This document shows, in pieces, positions 51,388 to 58,753 of a stretch of DNA of 64,000 nucleotides. A program made the translations under genes and the position numbers. The stretch lies in assembly GCF_015390235.1 (NCBI RefSeq), contig NZ_VUOH01000001.1:62001-126000 (forward strand), in the 5' to 3' direction. How positions within the stretch are numbered: position 1 is the stretch's first letter; every line of letters starts with the position of its first letter. This stretch comes from Quadrisphaera sp. INWT6 (lineage in GTDB: Bacteria; Actinomycetota; Actinomycetes; Actinomycetales; Quadrisphaeraceae). The notes under the pieces were generated by a model. The model saw only the letters and a program-made list of their open reading frames with translations. It was not told where the DNA came from and ran no database searches.

Positions 51388-52546
51388 AGCGGCAGCACCA
51401 CGGTCGGGGAGCCCGTGCGCAGCGCGCTCCACGCCACCACCCGCGGCCCGCCCCCGGCGTCGTCGAGCGCGAGCTCGAGGTGGAGCACCAGGTCGGAGTC
51501 CTGCGCGCTGACGTACGCGTGGTGCCCGACGACGGCCACGTGCCGCGGGTTGCGCGCCTCCGGGCGGTCAGCCGTGTCCGAGCCGCCGGTCAGCGGGACG
51601 TCGACGACCCGGCCGTGGCGGTGCACCCCGAGCACGTCGAGGCCGCGCACCGCCACGAGCAGCGCGTCGTCGAGGGCCGCCACCTCCGAGGGCTGGGGCG
51701 GCGACCCCGTCCAGCTCCCGCCGGGGGAGGGGGCGGCCGCCTGGGCGGCACCGCGTGCAGCTCACCGAGGCGCCCGCCGACGGCGTCCGCGGCCAGCAGC
51801 GTCGCGTCGAGCTCACCGGTGACGTGCAGCCGCGCACCTCCACCGCGCCGGCGCACGAGCGCGGTGCGCGGCCCGCTGCCCGGGGGAGCGGCCACCACCT
51901 GCACCGGGTCGGGGTCGAGCCGGGCGGGAGCGCCGCCGGCGCCGAGGACGACGGCGTGGACGCGCAGCTCGTCGGTGCCCAGGTCGGCGACGACGACGTG
52001 CCCGTCGTCGAGGAACGACGCCGAGTGCGGGTGCGGACCCTCCTGCCGGTCGCTGCGCGGGCCGGAGCCGCGGGGCTCGAGCACCTGCACCAGCCGCCGG
52101 GCGACCCCGCCCTCGGCGGCGACCACGCCGGTGGTGCCCCCGTAGTCGCTGACCACGAGGAGGCGGCCGCTCGGGTGCACCGCCACGTGGCAGGGGTGGG
52201 CGCCGCCCGAGGGCACCTCGGCCAGCTGCTCGCCGCCGGGGGCGCTGCGCCGGGAGGCGTCGCCGCGCCGCAGGCGCCAGGTCGAGAGCAGCCCCTCGGG
52301 CAGCTCGTGCGCCGCGTGGACCAGCACCTCCGCGGCGGCCGCGCCGCCAGCGCCGCCAGCGCCGCCGGCGGGGCTGACGGGGCTGACGGGGCCGGCGGGG
52401 GCGAGGTGGGACGGCGACGCCGCGGGGAGCACCACGGCGTCCGCGCCGAGGCGCCCGGTGGCGGGGTCGCGGGCCACCAGGCCGATGCCGGCGCCCCTCC
52501 CGCCGGTCGCCGGGGTGTACGAGCCGACGGCGAGGAGGTCGCTCAT
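51384..52546 (-). pseudogene. Lactonase (7-bladed beta-propeller) family protein, frameshifted
   Basis: Two frames make one protein. The first (ATG at 52546 to about 51750) starts SDLLAVGSYTPATGGRGAG and has HPCHVAVHPSGRLLVVSDYG and PHPHSASFLDDGHVVVADLG, the pattern of 6-phosphogluconolactonase-like YbhE proteins. After a missing base in the CCC run near 51743-51749, it continues as PQPSEVAALDDALLVAVRGL and AVVGHHAYVSAQDSDLVLHL to a stop that overlaps the next gene by 4 nt. That intact overlap argues for a sequencing error or a very recent mutation. TAGGCT lies 6 nt before the ATG, so it is probably leaderless. Confidence 0.83.
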
Positions 52547-52552
52547 CCCGGG

Positions 52553-52558
52553 AGCCTA
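52553..52558 (-). promoter_or_regulatory. -10 box of the lactonase gene (leaderless type)
   Basis: The minus strand reads TAGGCT, then six bases (CCCGGG), then the ATG at 52546. There is no room for a ribosome binding site. It would drive the three-gene lactonase, PLP enzyme and D-aminoacylase operon. Confidence 0.6.
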
Positions 52559-52664
52559 GGACGGCGCCGCACCACCGCCGGGTCCGCGTGGGCCGCTGAC
52601 GGGGTGGTCGCGACCCGGTCACAGGTGGGTCACGGAGCGCTCTCGACCCCGTGGGGGTGGGGCG

Positions 52665-52747
52665 AAACGGACTCCAGTCACACCAGTCACACAAGACACG
52701 CCAGCAACGTGGTTCACGGGAGTCCCCTGAACCTCTACAGTATCGGC
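52665..52747 (+). promoter_or_regulatory. Promoter of the SepX-like gene with TCACAC repeats
   Basis: The region falls sharply in GC. It holds CGAAACGGAC, then GTCACAC twice 9 bp apart, and the -10 box TACAGT (52736-52741) exactly 6 nt before the GTG at 52748, giving a leaderless start. A GACAC, the short core recognised by WhiA in Streptomyces, is present near 52694 but is too short to be evidence alone. Confidence 0.5.
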
Positions 52748-53476
52748 GTGGGCGGCAGCGGATTCCTCCTCCTGGGGATCGTCGCGCTCTGGGCGTTCGG
52801 CGCGGTCCCGCACTGGGTCCAGCGCCGCGAGCAGCTGGCGGCTGCCTGGCGCGCGGAGGCGAGCGACGACGAGCTGAGGCTGCTGGAGCGCCGCGAGCTC
52901 TCCCGCAGCTCTTCCGTCCCGGCCAGCAGCGCCGGGCGCCTGCTCGCCGCGCCGCGCACCGCAGCGGTGGCCCCCCAGACCGCCGCCGGTCCGGCTTCCA
53001 CGGGGAAGGGGAGCCGACCGGTGGCCCAGCCCCGCCGTGCCGACCGCGCGCGCCGCGCCCCGGGCGCGCTGCCGGCCGTCGCCGCGCTGCTCGCCACCGG
53101 CCTGGTGGCCGCCGCGCCCGCCGTTCTCGCGGTGCTCGGGCTGCTGCCGCTGAGCGCCGCCCCCGCCGGCCTGCTGCTCCTCGTCGCCGCGGTCGGCGTG
53201 CTGCGCCGCCGCGCCGTGGTCGAGGAGCGCCGCGCCCGCACCGCCTCGCTGCGCGCGGCCCAGGCCCGCACCCGCGCCGCCCAGGTCCGCGCCACCCACC
53301 GCCGCGCCGACGAGAGCCGGGCCGCCGTCGCCGCCCAGGCGGCTGCCGCCAGCGCCGCCGCCGCCGAGCGCACCTTCGCCGCCGAGCGCCAGCGCGAGCT
53401 GGCCGCAGCCCGCGCCGCCGCCGGTCGTGAGCAGCGCACGGCCGCCGCGCCGCGTCGCCGCGCCGTCGGCGAGTGA
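52748..53476 (+). CDS. SepX-like actinobacterial divisome membrane protein (tentative)
   Basis: The protein is 242 aa. The N-terminal helix and juxtamembrane motif (GFLLLGIVALWAFGAVPHWV followed by QRREQLAAAW) resemble the start of SepX, a Streptomyces protein that associates with the divisome. A basic linker leads to a helical hairpin (about 105-160) and a long Ala/Arg/Glu-rich helix, probably coiled coil. Its place just upstream of tRNA-Ala and the RimJ-type gene cluster of other actinobacteria supports the match. Here 15.8 kb separates it from the RimJ-like gene. The identity rests on a short N-terminal similarity. Confidence 0.6.
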   Translation: MGGSGFLLLGIVALWAFGAVPHWVQRREQLAAAWRAEASDDELRLLERRELSRSSSVPASSAGRLLAAPRTAAVAPQTAAGPASTGKGSRPVAQPRRADRARRAPGALPAVAALLATGLVAAAPAVLAVLGLLPLSAAPAGLLLLVAAVGVLRRRAVVEERRARTASLRAAQARTRAAQVRATHRRADESRAAVAAQAAAASAAAAERTFAAERQRELAAARAAAGREQRTAAAPRRRAVGE

Positions 53477-53534
53477 GCCGCTGTGCCGACGACGGGGCGC
53501 CCGAGACCCGGGTGGTAGTGTTCGTGCGTCCTTC

Positions 53535-53610
53535 GGGGCTGTGGCGCAATTGGTAGCGCACCTCGGTCGCATCGAGGGGGTTAGGGGTTCGAGTCCCCTC
53601 AGCTCCACCA
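53535..53610 (+). tRNA. tRNA-Ala (anticodon CGC)
   Basis: The cloverleaf of 76 nt includes acceptor GGGGCTG with CAGCTCC, D stem GCGC/GCGC, anticodon stem CCTCG/CGAGG with loop GTCGCAT (anticodon CGC), and T arm AGGGG-TTCGAGT-CCCCT, with an encoded CCA. The G3-U70 wobble pair, the identity mark for alanyl-tRNA synthetase, is present. Confidence 0.97.
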
Positions 53611-53612
53611 GC

Positions 53613-53648
53613 AGAACGGCGGTCACCCACCCGGGTGGCCGCCGTTCT
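53613..53648 (+). terminator. Hairpin terminator after tRNA-Ala
   Basis: A 10-bp stem (53613-53622 with 53639-53648) plus an inner CACCC/GGGTG stem starts 3 nt after the tRNA. It separates the tRNA from the GGDEF gene that follows. Confidence 0.8.
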
Positions 53649-53674
53649 CGTGCCACGGGCCGGTCCGGCTCCAG

Positions 53675-55306
53675 GTGGGCCGCCGACGTGCCGACGCCTC
53701 CACCGTGGGGGACTCCGTCGCACCTGGCCGCACCCGGTGGAGGAGGGCTCGCACCGCCGTCGCGGCCGCCCTCGCCGTGGCGGCCGTCGTGCTGGTCACC
53801 GCCACCGGCCCCGCCCGACACCTGCTCGGCCTGCCCGCCGGCGCGGCCCAGGCCGTCGTCGTCCTGGTCCTCGCCGTGATCAGCGCCGCCGCGACCGCGC
53901 TGTGCGGCCTGCGAGCCGTGCGCACCCTCCGCGCCGGCCGGGGCGGCCGCGACGCGGCGCCGTGGGTGCTGTTCACCGCAGCGCTGGGCTGCTGGGCCGT
54001 CGCCGAGGTGCTGTTCCTCGTCGACGAGCAGCTGCTCGGGCGCGACCCCCGCGTGGACCCGGTGGTCGTCGCCTGGTTCAGCGCCGCACCGCTCCTCGCG
54101 CCGGTGGGCATGGTGCTCCTGGCCCACGCGGCCCACCCCTCCGCGCCGCGCCTGCGCTGGGCGCTCGACGGGCTCCTGTCCGGTGGCGGGCTCTTCGTGC
54201 TCGGCTGGCTCGCCCTGCTGCAGCCCGCGCTCGCCGGCGACCGGGTGGCCCCTCCGGTGGTCGTGGCCAGCGCCGTCAGCCTGGCCGGCGTCGTCGCCCT
54301 GACCACGGCCGTGCTCGCCCTCGCCGCGCGGTGCCGGCCCTCCCCGGCCGCCCTGCTGTTCACCGCGGGCGCCCTCGTGGCCGCGGCCACCCAGGCCACC
54401 TACCTGCTCCTGGTGCTGACCGGCCGCTTCGCGCCCGGCGGCTGGATCAGCGTCGGCTACGCGGTGGCCCTGGTGGGGTTCGCCGCGGCCGCCGTCGTCG
54501 AGGACGCCCCCGGCGCCACCCGCACCCGGCCCCGCACCGGCGGCCTCCTGACGGCCCTGCCGTACCTCCCGCTCGTGCTGGCGGTCCCCGCGGTGCTCGT
54601 GGCCGGCACCCACCGGCACCTGGGCGCCGTCGAGGTGGTCAGCACCCTGGTGCTGACGGCGGCGCTGCTGGCGCGCCAGGGCCTCGTGGTGGCCGAGAAC
54701 CGCCGCCTGGCGCGCGAGCTCGCCTCCCGGGCCGACGCGCTGGGCGTCCTGGCCCACACCGACCACCTGACCGGGCTGGCCAACCGCGCCGCGCTCACCG
54801 AGGTCCTCGACGCCGCCCTCGAGGCGTCCTCGACCGCCTCCTCCGACGCCGGGGCGGGCGCCGGCGTCGTGGTGGCCTACTGCGACCTCGACGGGTTCAA
54901 GGCCGTCAACGACACCCTCGGCCACGCCGCCGGGGACGCCCTGCTCGTGACCGCGGCCCAGCAGCTGCTGGGGGCCGTCAGGCCCGGTGACGTCGTGGCC
55001 CGCCTCGGGGGCGACGAGTTCGCCGTCGTCGTCGCGGTGCCCGCGGGTGACGACGCGCTGCGCGCCGCCGCCGACCTGCGCGCCCGCCTGGAGGCGGCCC
55101 TCGCGCCGGCGTCCGCGCCCGCGGGCCCCGGCGTCGTGGCGAGCACGGGCGTGGTGGCCTCGGGCGAGCTCGCCGGCAGCGGGCCGGTCACCGCTGACCG
55201 GCTGCTGCGCGAGGCCGACCGCCGCATGTACGCCGCCAAGCGGGCGCGCTCCGACCAGCGCGACGGCGCGGCCGTCGGCGACCTGCGCCTGACGGGTCCC
55301 CGCTGA
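53675..55306 (+). CDS. Multi-pass membrane diguanylate cyclase (GGDEF)
   Basis: The protein is 543 aa. About ten hydrophobic helices fill residues 25-345 without a recognised sensor domain. A GGDEF domain follows (about 365-525): HTDHLTGLANRAAL, VVAYCDLDGFKAVNDTLGHA and the intact active site ARLGGDEFAVVV. It should make cyclic di-GMP from GTP. No EAL or HD-GYP domain is present. The GTG start is just after the tRNA terminator and lacks a strong ribosome binding site; a later start is possible. It is paralogous to the next gene. Confidence 0.88.
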   Translation: MGRRRADASTVGDSVAPGRTRWRRARTAVAAALAVAAVVLVTATGPARHLLGLPAGAAQAVVVLVLAVISAAATALCGLRAVRTLRAGRGGRDAAPWVLFTAALGCWAVAEVLFLVDEQLLGRDPRVDPVVVAWFSAAPLLAPVGMVLLAHAAHPSAPRLRWALDGLLSGGGLFVLGWLALLQPALAGDRVAPPVVVASAVSLAGVVALTTAVLALAARCRPSPAALLFTAGALVAAATQATYLLLVLTGRFAPGGWISVGYAVALVGFAAAAVVEDAPGATRTRPRTGGLLTALPYLPLVLAVPAVLVAGTHRHLGAVEVVSTLVLTAALLARQGLVVAENRRLARELASRADALGVLAHTDHLTGLANRAALTEVLDAALEASSTASSDAGAGAGVVVAYCDLDGFKAVNDTLGHAAGDALLVTAAQQLLGAVRPGDVVARLGGDEFAVVVAVPAGDDALRAAADLRARLEAALAPASAPAGPGVVASTGVVASGELAGSGPVTADRLLREADRRMYAAKRARSDQRDGAAVGDLRLTGPR

Positions 55307-55368
55307 GCCGTCCGGGTGGTGCCGGCGCGGCGTCCTCCGGTCGTCGCGCGCGCCGTCGATGGGAGGAG

Positions 55369-56922
55369 GTGACCTCCACCACGGCACCCCGGGGCCGACG
55401 CGCTCCGGAGCGCGTGCTGCGCCGGGCGGTGCTCCTGGCGGCGGTCCCCGTCCTGCTCGTCGTGCTCGCAGTGCCGGTCTCGGTGCTGCTGGGCCTCCCG
55501 GGGCGGGTCCCCACCGCGGTCGTCGGCGCCACCGAGGCCCTGGTCGCCGCCGCTGCAGCCCTCACCACGGCCCGCCGCGGCCGGCGGGAGCGCGGCAGCC
55601 AGCGCGCCGGGTGGTGGGTCTTCTCCGCGGCGTGCGCCTCCTGGTGCGCCGGGCAGGTCGCCTTCGCCGGCTACGAGGCCGTGCTGCACCGGGAGGTGCC
55701 GCCCGTCTCGGTGGCGGACGCCGGCTTCCTCGGGTTCTCCGTGCTCGCGCCCACCGGCGTGCTGCTGCTCGCCCAGGGGCGGCTGCGCGTCGCCTCCCGC
55801 CTGCGGGGCCTGCTGGACGGGGTCGTGGCGACCGGCGCGCTGGGGCTGCTGAGCTGGACGCTGCTGCTGCGCCCCATCGTCACCAGCGGTGACGACCTGG
55901 TCGCGGTGCTCGTCTCCGCCGCCTACCCCGCCGGCGACGTGCTCGTCCTCGCCGTGGCCACCACCGTGCTCGCCCGCTGGGGCGCCAGCCGCGCCCTGAC
56001 CGCCCTGGTGGTCGGGGCCTCGCTGATGGCCCTCGGCGACTCCGCCTACGTCTACCTGCGCCTCGCGGGCACCTTCGCCACGGGCGGTCCCACCGACGTC
56101 CTCTGGACGGCGGCCTTCGCCGTGATGGCCGTCGCCGCGGTGCTCAGCGGCCGCGGACCCAGCAGCGGCGCCCTGGTGCGCACCTCCGTGCTGGCGCACG
56201 TGCTGCCGTACGTCCCGTTCGCCGTCACCTGCCTGGTGCTGGTCGACGAGAGCGTCCGCCGGCCCCTGACCGCCCCGCTGCTGGCCTCGGCGGCCGCACT
56301 GGTGCTCCTCGTCCTCGCCCGCCAGGCGCTCGTCGTCGTCGACAACGTCGCGCTGACCCGCGAGCTCCAGGAGCGCTCCCGCGCTCTGGCCGACCTCGCC
56401 TACTCCGACCCCCTCACCGGGGTGGCGAACCGCGCGGCGTTCACGCGCGCCCTCGTCGCCGCCCTCGACGACGGCCCGCCGGTGGTCGCCGCCTTCTGCG
56501 ACCTCGACTCCTTCAAGGCCGTCAACGACCACGCGGGCCACGGCACAGGTGACGGGCTGCTCGTCGCCGTCGCCGCCCGGCTCCGCCAGGTGGTGCGCCC
56601 CGTCGACGTCGTCGCCCGGCTCGGCGGAGACGAGTTCGCCGTCCTCGTCGTCGACGACGACGGCGCCCCCCGCGCCCCGCACGAGGCCGCCGCCGAGCTG
56701 CGCGAGCGCCTGGAGACCGCCCTCTCGGTGCCCTTCAGCCTCGCCCCCGAGCTCGCCGGCATGGCCACCTCGCCCGAGGTGGTGCGGGTGCTCGACGCCG
56801 TCTCCGCCAGCGTCGGCGCGGTGTCCTCCGCCGAGCTCGGCAGGCCCACCGCCGAGCAGCTGGTGGGCGCCGCCGACCAGCGCATGTACGCCGTCAAGCG
56901 CGGGCGGCGCGCCCTGCGCTGA
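55369..56922 (+). CDS. Multi-pass membrane diguanylate cyclase (GGDEF), paralogue
   Basis: The protein is 517 aa with the same plan as its upstream neighbour: about nine or ten helices (25-325), then a GGDEF domain (YSDPLTGVANRAAF, VAAFCDLDSFKAVNDHAGHG, ARLGGDEFAVLVVDDDG). The active site is intact. GGAGGAGG precedes the GTG start. The two probably arose by tandem duplication and could respond to different membrane signals. Confidence 0.9.
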   Translation: MTSTTAPRGRRAPERVLRRAVLLAAVPVLLVVLAVPVSVLLGLPGRVPTAVVGATEALVAAAAALTTARRGRRERGSQRAGWWVFSAACASWCAGQVAFAGYEAVLHREVPPVSVADAGFLGFSVLAPTGVLLLAQGRLRVASRLRGLLDGVVATGALGLLSWTLLLRPIVTSGDDLVAVLVSAAYPAGDVLVLAVATTVLARWGASRALTALVVGASLMALGDSAYVYLRLAGTFATGGPTDVLWTAAFAVMAVAAVLSGRGPSSGALVRTSVLAHVLPYVPFAVTCLVLVDESVRRPLTAPLLASAAALVLLVLARQALVVVDNVALTRELQERSRALADLAYSDPLTGVANRAAFTRALVAALDDGPPVVAAFCDLDSFKAVNDHAGHGTGDGLLVAVAARLRQVVRPVDVVARLGGDEFAVLVVDDDGAPRAPHEAAAELRERLETALSVPFSLAPELAGMATSPEVVRVLDAVSASVGAVSSAELGRPTAEQLVGAADQRMYAVKRGRRALR

Positions 56923-56952
56923 CCAGCTCCGGACGGCGTCTCGGGCGGCGCG

Positions 56953-57984
56953 TCAGGCGGTGGCCGCCCGGACCGCCGGCGCGACCTCCGTGCCCAGCAG
57001 CTCGATCGCCCGCAGCACCTCGCGGTGCGGCATGGTGCCGGGGGAGACGTGCAGCATGAACCTGTCGATGCCGAGCACCTCGCTGTTGAAGAGGATCTTC
57101 TCGGTCACCTCCGCCGGGCTCCCCACGAACAGCGCGCCCCGCTTCGTGCGGCCGGCCTCGAACTGCGGCCGGTTCAGGGGCGGCCACCCGCGCTCGCGGC
57201 CCAGCTGGTCCATGACCACCTTGTACGGGCCGTAGAAGGTGTCGACGGCGGCCTGGGAGGTCTCGGCGACGAACCCGTGGCTGTGCGAGGCCACCGGCAG
57301 CGCCATCGGGTCGTGCCCGCCCTGGACCGCCGCGCGGTGGAACAGGTCGACCAGCGGCGCGAACCGCTCCGGCTGCCCGCCGATGATGGCCAGCGCCAGC
57401 GGCAGGCCGCGCACCCCGGCCCGCACCACCGACTCGGGGTTGCCGCCCACGCCCACCCACACGGGCAGCGGCTGCTGCAGCGCCCGCGGCTGCACCACGA
57501 CGCCGTCGAGCGCCGCGCGGTGCTCGCCGCTCCAGGTCACGGGCCCCTCCTCGCGCAGCGCGAGCAGCAGGTCGAGCTTCTCGGTGAACAGCGCGTCGTA
57601 GTCGGCGAGGTCGTAGCCGAACAGCGGGAACGACTCAATGAACGAGCCGCGCCCCGCCAGCACCTCGGCGCGGCCGCCCGAGAGCAGGTCGAGGGTGGCG
57701 TACTGCTGGTAGACCCTCACCGGGTCCTCGCTGGAGAGCACGGTGACCGCGCTGGTCAGCCGGATGCGCTGCGTGCGGGCCGCGGCCGCCGCCAGCACCA
57801 CCGCCGGCGCGGAGGAGGCGTAGTCGGGCCGGTGGTGCTCACCCAGCCCGTACACGTCCAGGCCCACCTGGTCGGCCAGGACCACCTCCTCGACCACCTC
57901 GGCCAGGCGCTGCTGCGCGCTGGGCACGGCGCCCGTGACCGGGTCGGGGGTGGTCTCCGCGAACGAGCTGATGCCGATCTCCAC
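56953..57984 (-). CDS. LLM-class (luciferase-like) flavin oxidoreductase
   Basis: The protein is 343 aa. It has the bacterial luciferase fold markers: [20 protein letters not shown] near the N-terminus, [40 protein letters not shown] and [19 protein letters not shown]. It probably uses reduced FMN or F420; the substrate is unknown. TAGCGT lies 6 nt before the GTG at 57984, indicating a leaderless transcript. The upstream region contains the second 42-bp repeat array. Confidence 0.92.
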   Translation of the reverse strand: MEIGISSFAETTPDPVTGAVPSAQQRLAEVVEEVVLADQVGLDVYGLGEHHRPDYASSAPAVVLAAAAARTQRIRLTSAVTVLSSEDPVRVYQQYATLDLLSGGRAEVLAGRGSFIESFPLFGYDLADYDALFTEKLDLLLALREEGPVTWSGEHRAALDGVVVQPRALQQPLPVWVGVGGNPESVVRAGVRGLPLALAIIGGQPERFAPLVDLFHRAAVQGGHDPMALPVASHSHGFVAETSQAAVDTFYGPYKVVMDQLGRERGWPPLNRPQFEAGRTKRGALFVGSPAEVTEKILFNSEVLGIDRFMLHVSPGTMPHREVLRAIELLGTEVAPAVRAATA

Positions 57985-57990
57985 CCCCTG

Positions 57991-57996
57991 ACGCTA
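57991..57996 (-). promoter_or_regulatory. -10 box of the LLM oxidoreductase gene (leaderless type)
   Basis: The minus strand reads TAGCGT, six bases (CAGGGG), then the GTG at 57984. It is one of seven genes in the window with this exact spacing. Confidence 0.6.
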
Positions 57997-58073
57997 GGCC
58001 AACCCCGCCCCGGCGACCTTCCGGCACGCGCGTGACGAGCGCCGACCGGTCTCCGCTGACGACGACGCGGCCC

Positions 58074-58190
58074 GAGCCGCAGCCGAGCGCCTGGTTGCGG
58101 TCCGGGGTGGGGTGGGAGCCGCAGCCGAGCGCCTGGCTGCGGTTCCCGGGGGCACGGGAGCACCAGTCGAGCGCCTGGTTGCGGTCAGGA
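58074..58190 (+). repeat. Tandem 42-bp repeat, three copies (array B)
   Basis: Copies start at 58074, 58116 and 58158, an exact 42-bp period, each with GCAGCCGAGCGCCTGGTTGC or a close variant. The core differs from array A (37123-37248) by only a few bases. The array lies between a divergent pair of genes (LLM oxidoreductase and the 154-aa protein) in a 263-bp gap. Confidence 0.92.
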
Positions 58191-58247
58191 GACCCCGCCC
58201 TGGCCCGCAGGCTGCAGTTCTGCGCGCCGCGCGCCGATGCACACCGG

Positions 58248-58712
58248 GTGACCGAGCAGACCACCGCCACCGCCAGCCCCGCCACCTCCGGGAGCGCGGG
58301 CGGCACGGCCCTGGCCGCGCCGGTGGTCACCACCGCCCTCACCACCACCCCGACCACCGCCCTCACCTCGGCTCCGGCGCCGCCCCGGCCCACGCCCACC
58401 CCGGACACCTTCACCTTCACCAGCCCGCCCGCCGCGCACCGGACCCCGTTGCCCGCCCGCAGCGCCGCGCAGGTGCGCCTCGCCCCGCTGTGGACGGCGA
58501 CGGCGGTGGCCGTCACCGTGCTGACGGCCTTCTTCGTGCTCATCGTCTCGGGCCGCGTGGTCACCGAGGGGCCCGTCGTCGCGGTGCTGACGCGCACCCA
58601 CGGCATCCACCTGGGAGACCTGTTCGCCCTCGGCCTCTGGTGCGCAGCGACCGGCGCTCTGCTCGTCAACGCCCTGGTCACGACCGCCGCCGTCCGCGGC
58701 GCCCGCCGCTGA
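58248..58712 (+). CDS. Unrecognised small membrane protein with Thr/Pro/Ala-rich start
   Basis: The protein is 154 aa. The first 75 residues are Thr/Pro/Ala-rich and probably disordered; two membrane helices follow (WTATAVAVTVLTAFFVLIVS and a second at LFALGLWCAATGALLVNALV). No family was recognised. The GTG at 58248 is chosen because upstream codons in this frame read through the repeat array, where translation is unlikely. There is no good ribosome binding site, so the start is uncertain. Confidence 0.5.
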   Translation: MTEQTTATASPATSGSAGGTALAAPVVTTALTTTPTTALTSAPAPPRPTPTPDTFTFTSPPAAHRTPLPARSAAQVRLAPLWTATAVAVTVLTAFFVLIVSGRVVTEGPVVAVLTRTHGIHLGDLFALGLWCAATGALLVNALVTTAAVRGARR

Positions 58713-58753
58713 CCAGCTGACCCGCCGCTCAGCCGCTCAGCCGCGAGCGGCCC

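Noticed and set aside
58032-58247. Extension of the 154-aa protein upstream to 58032
   Set aside because: The added codons are the 42-bp repeat array (PSAWLR-type translation), unlikely to be coding.
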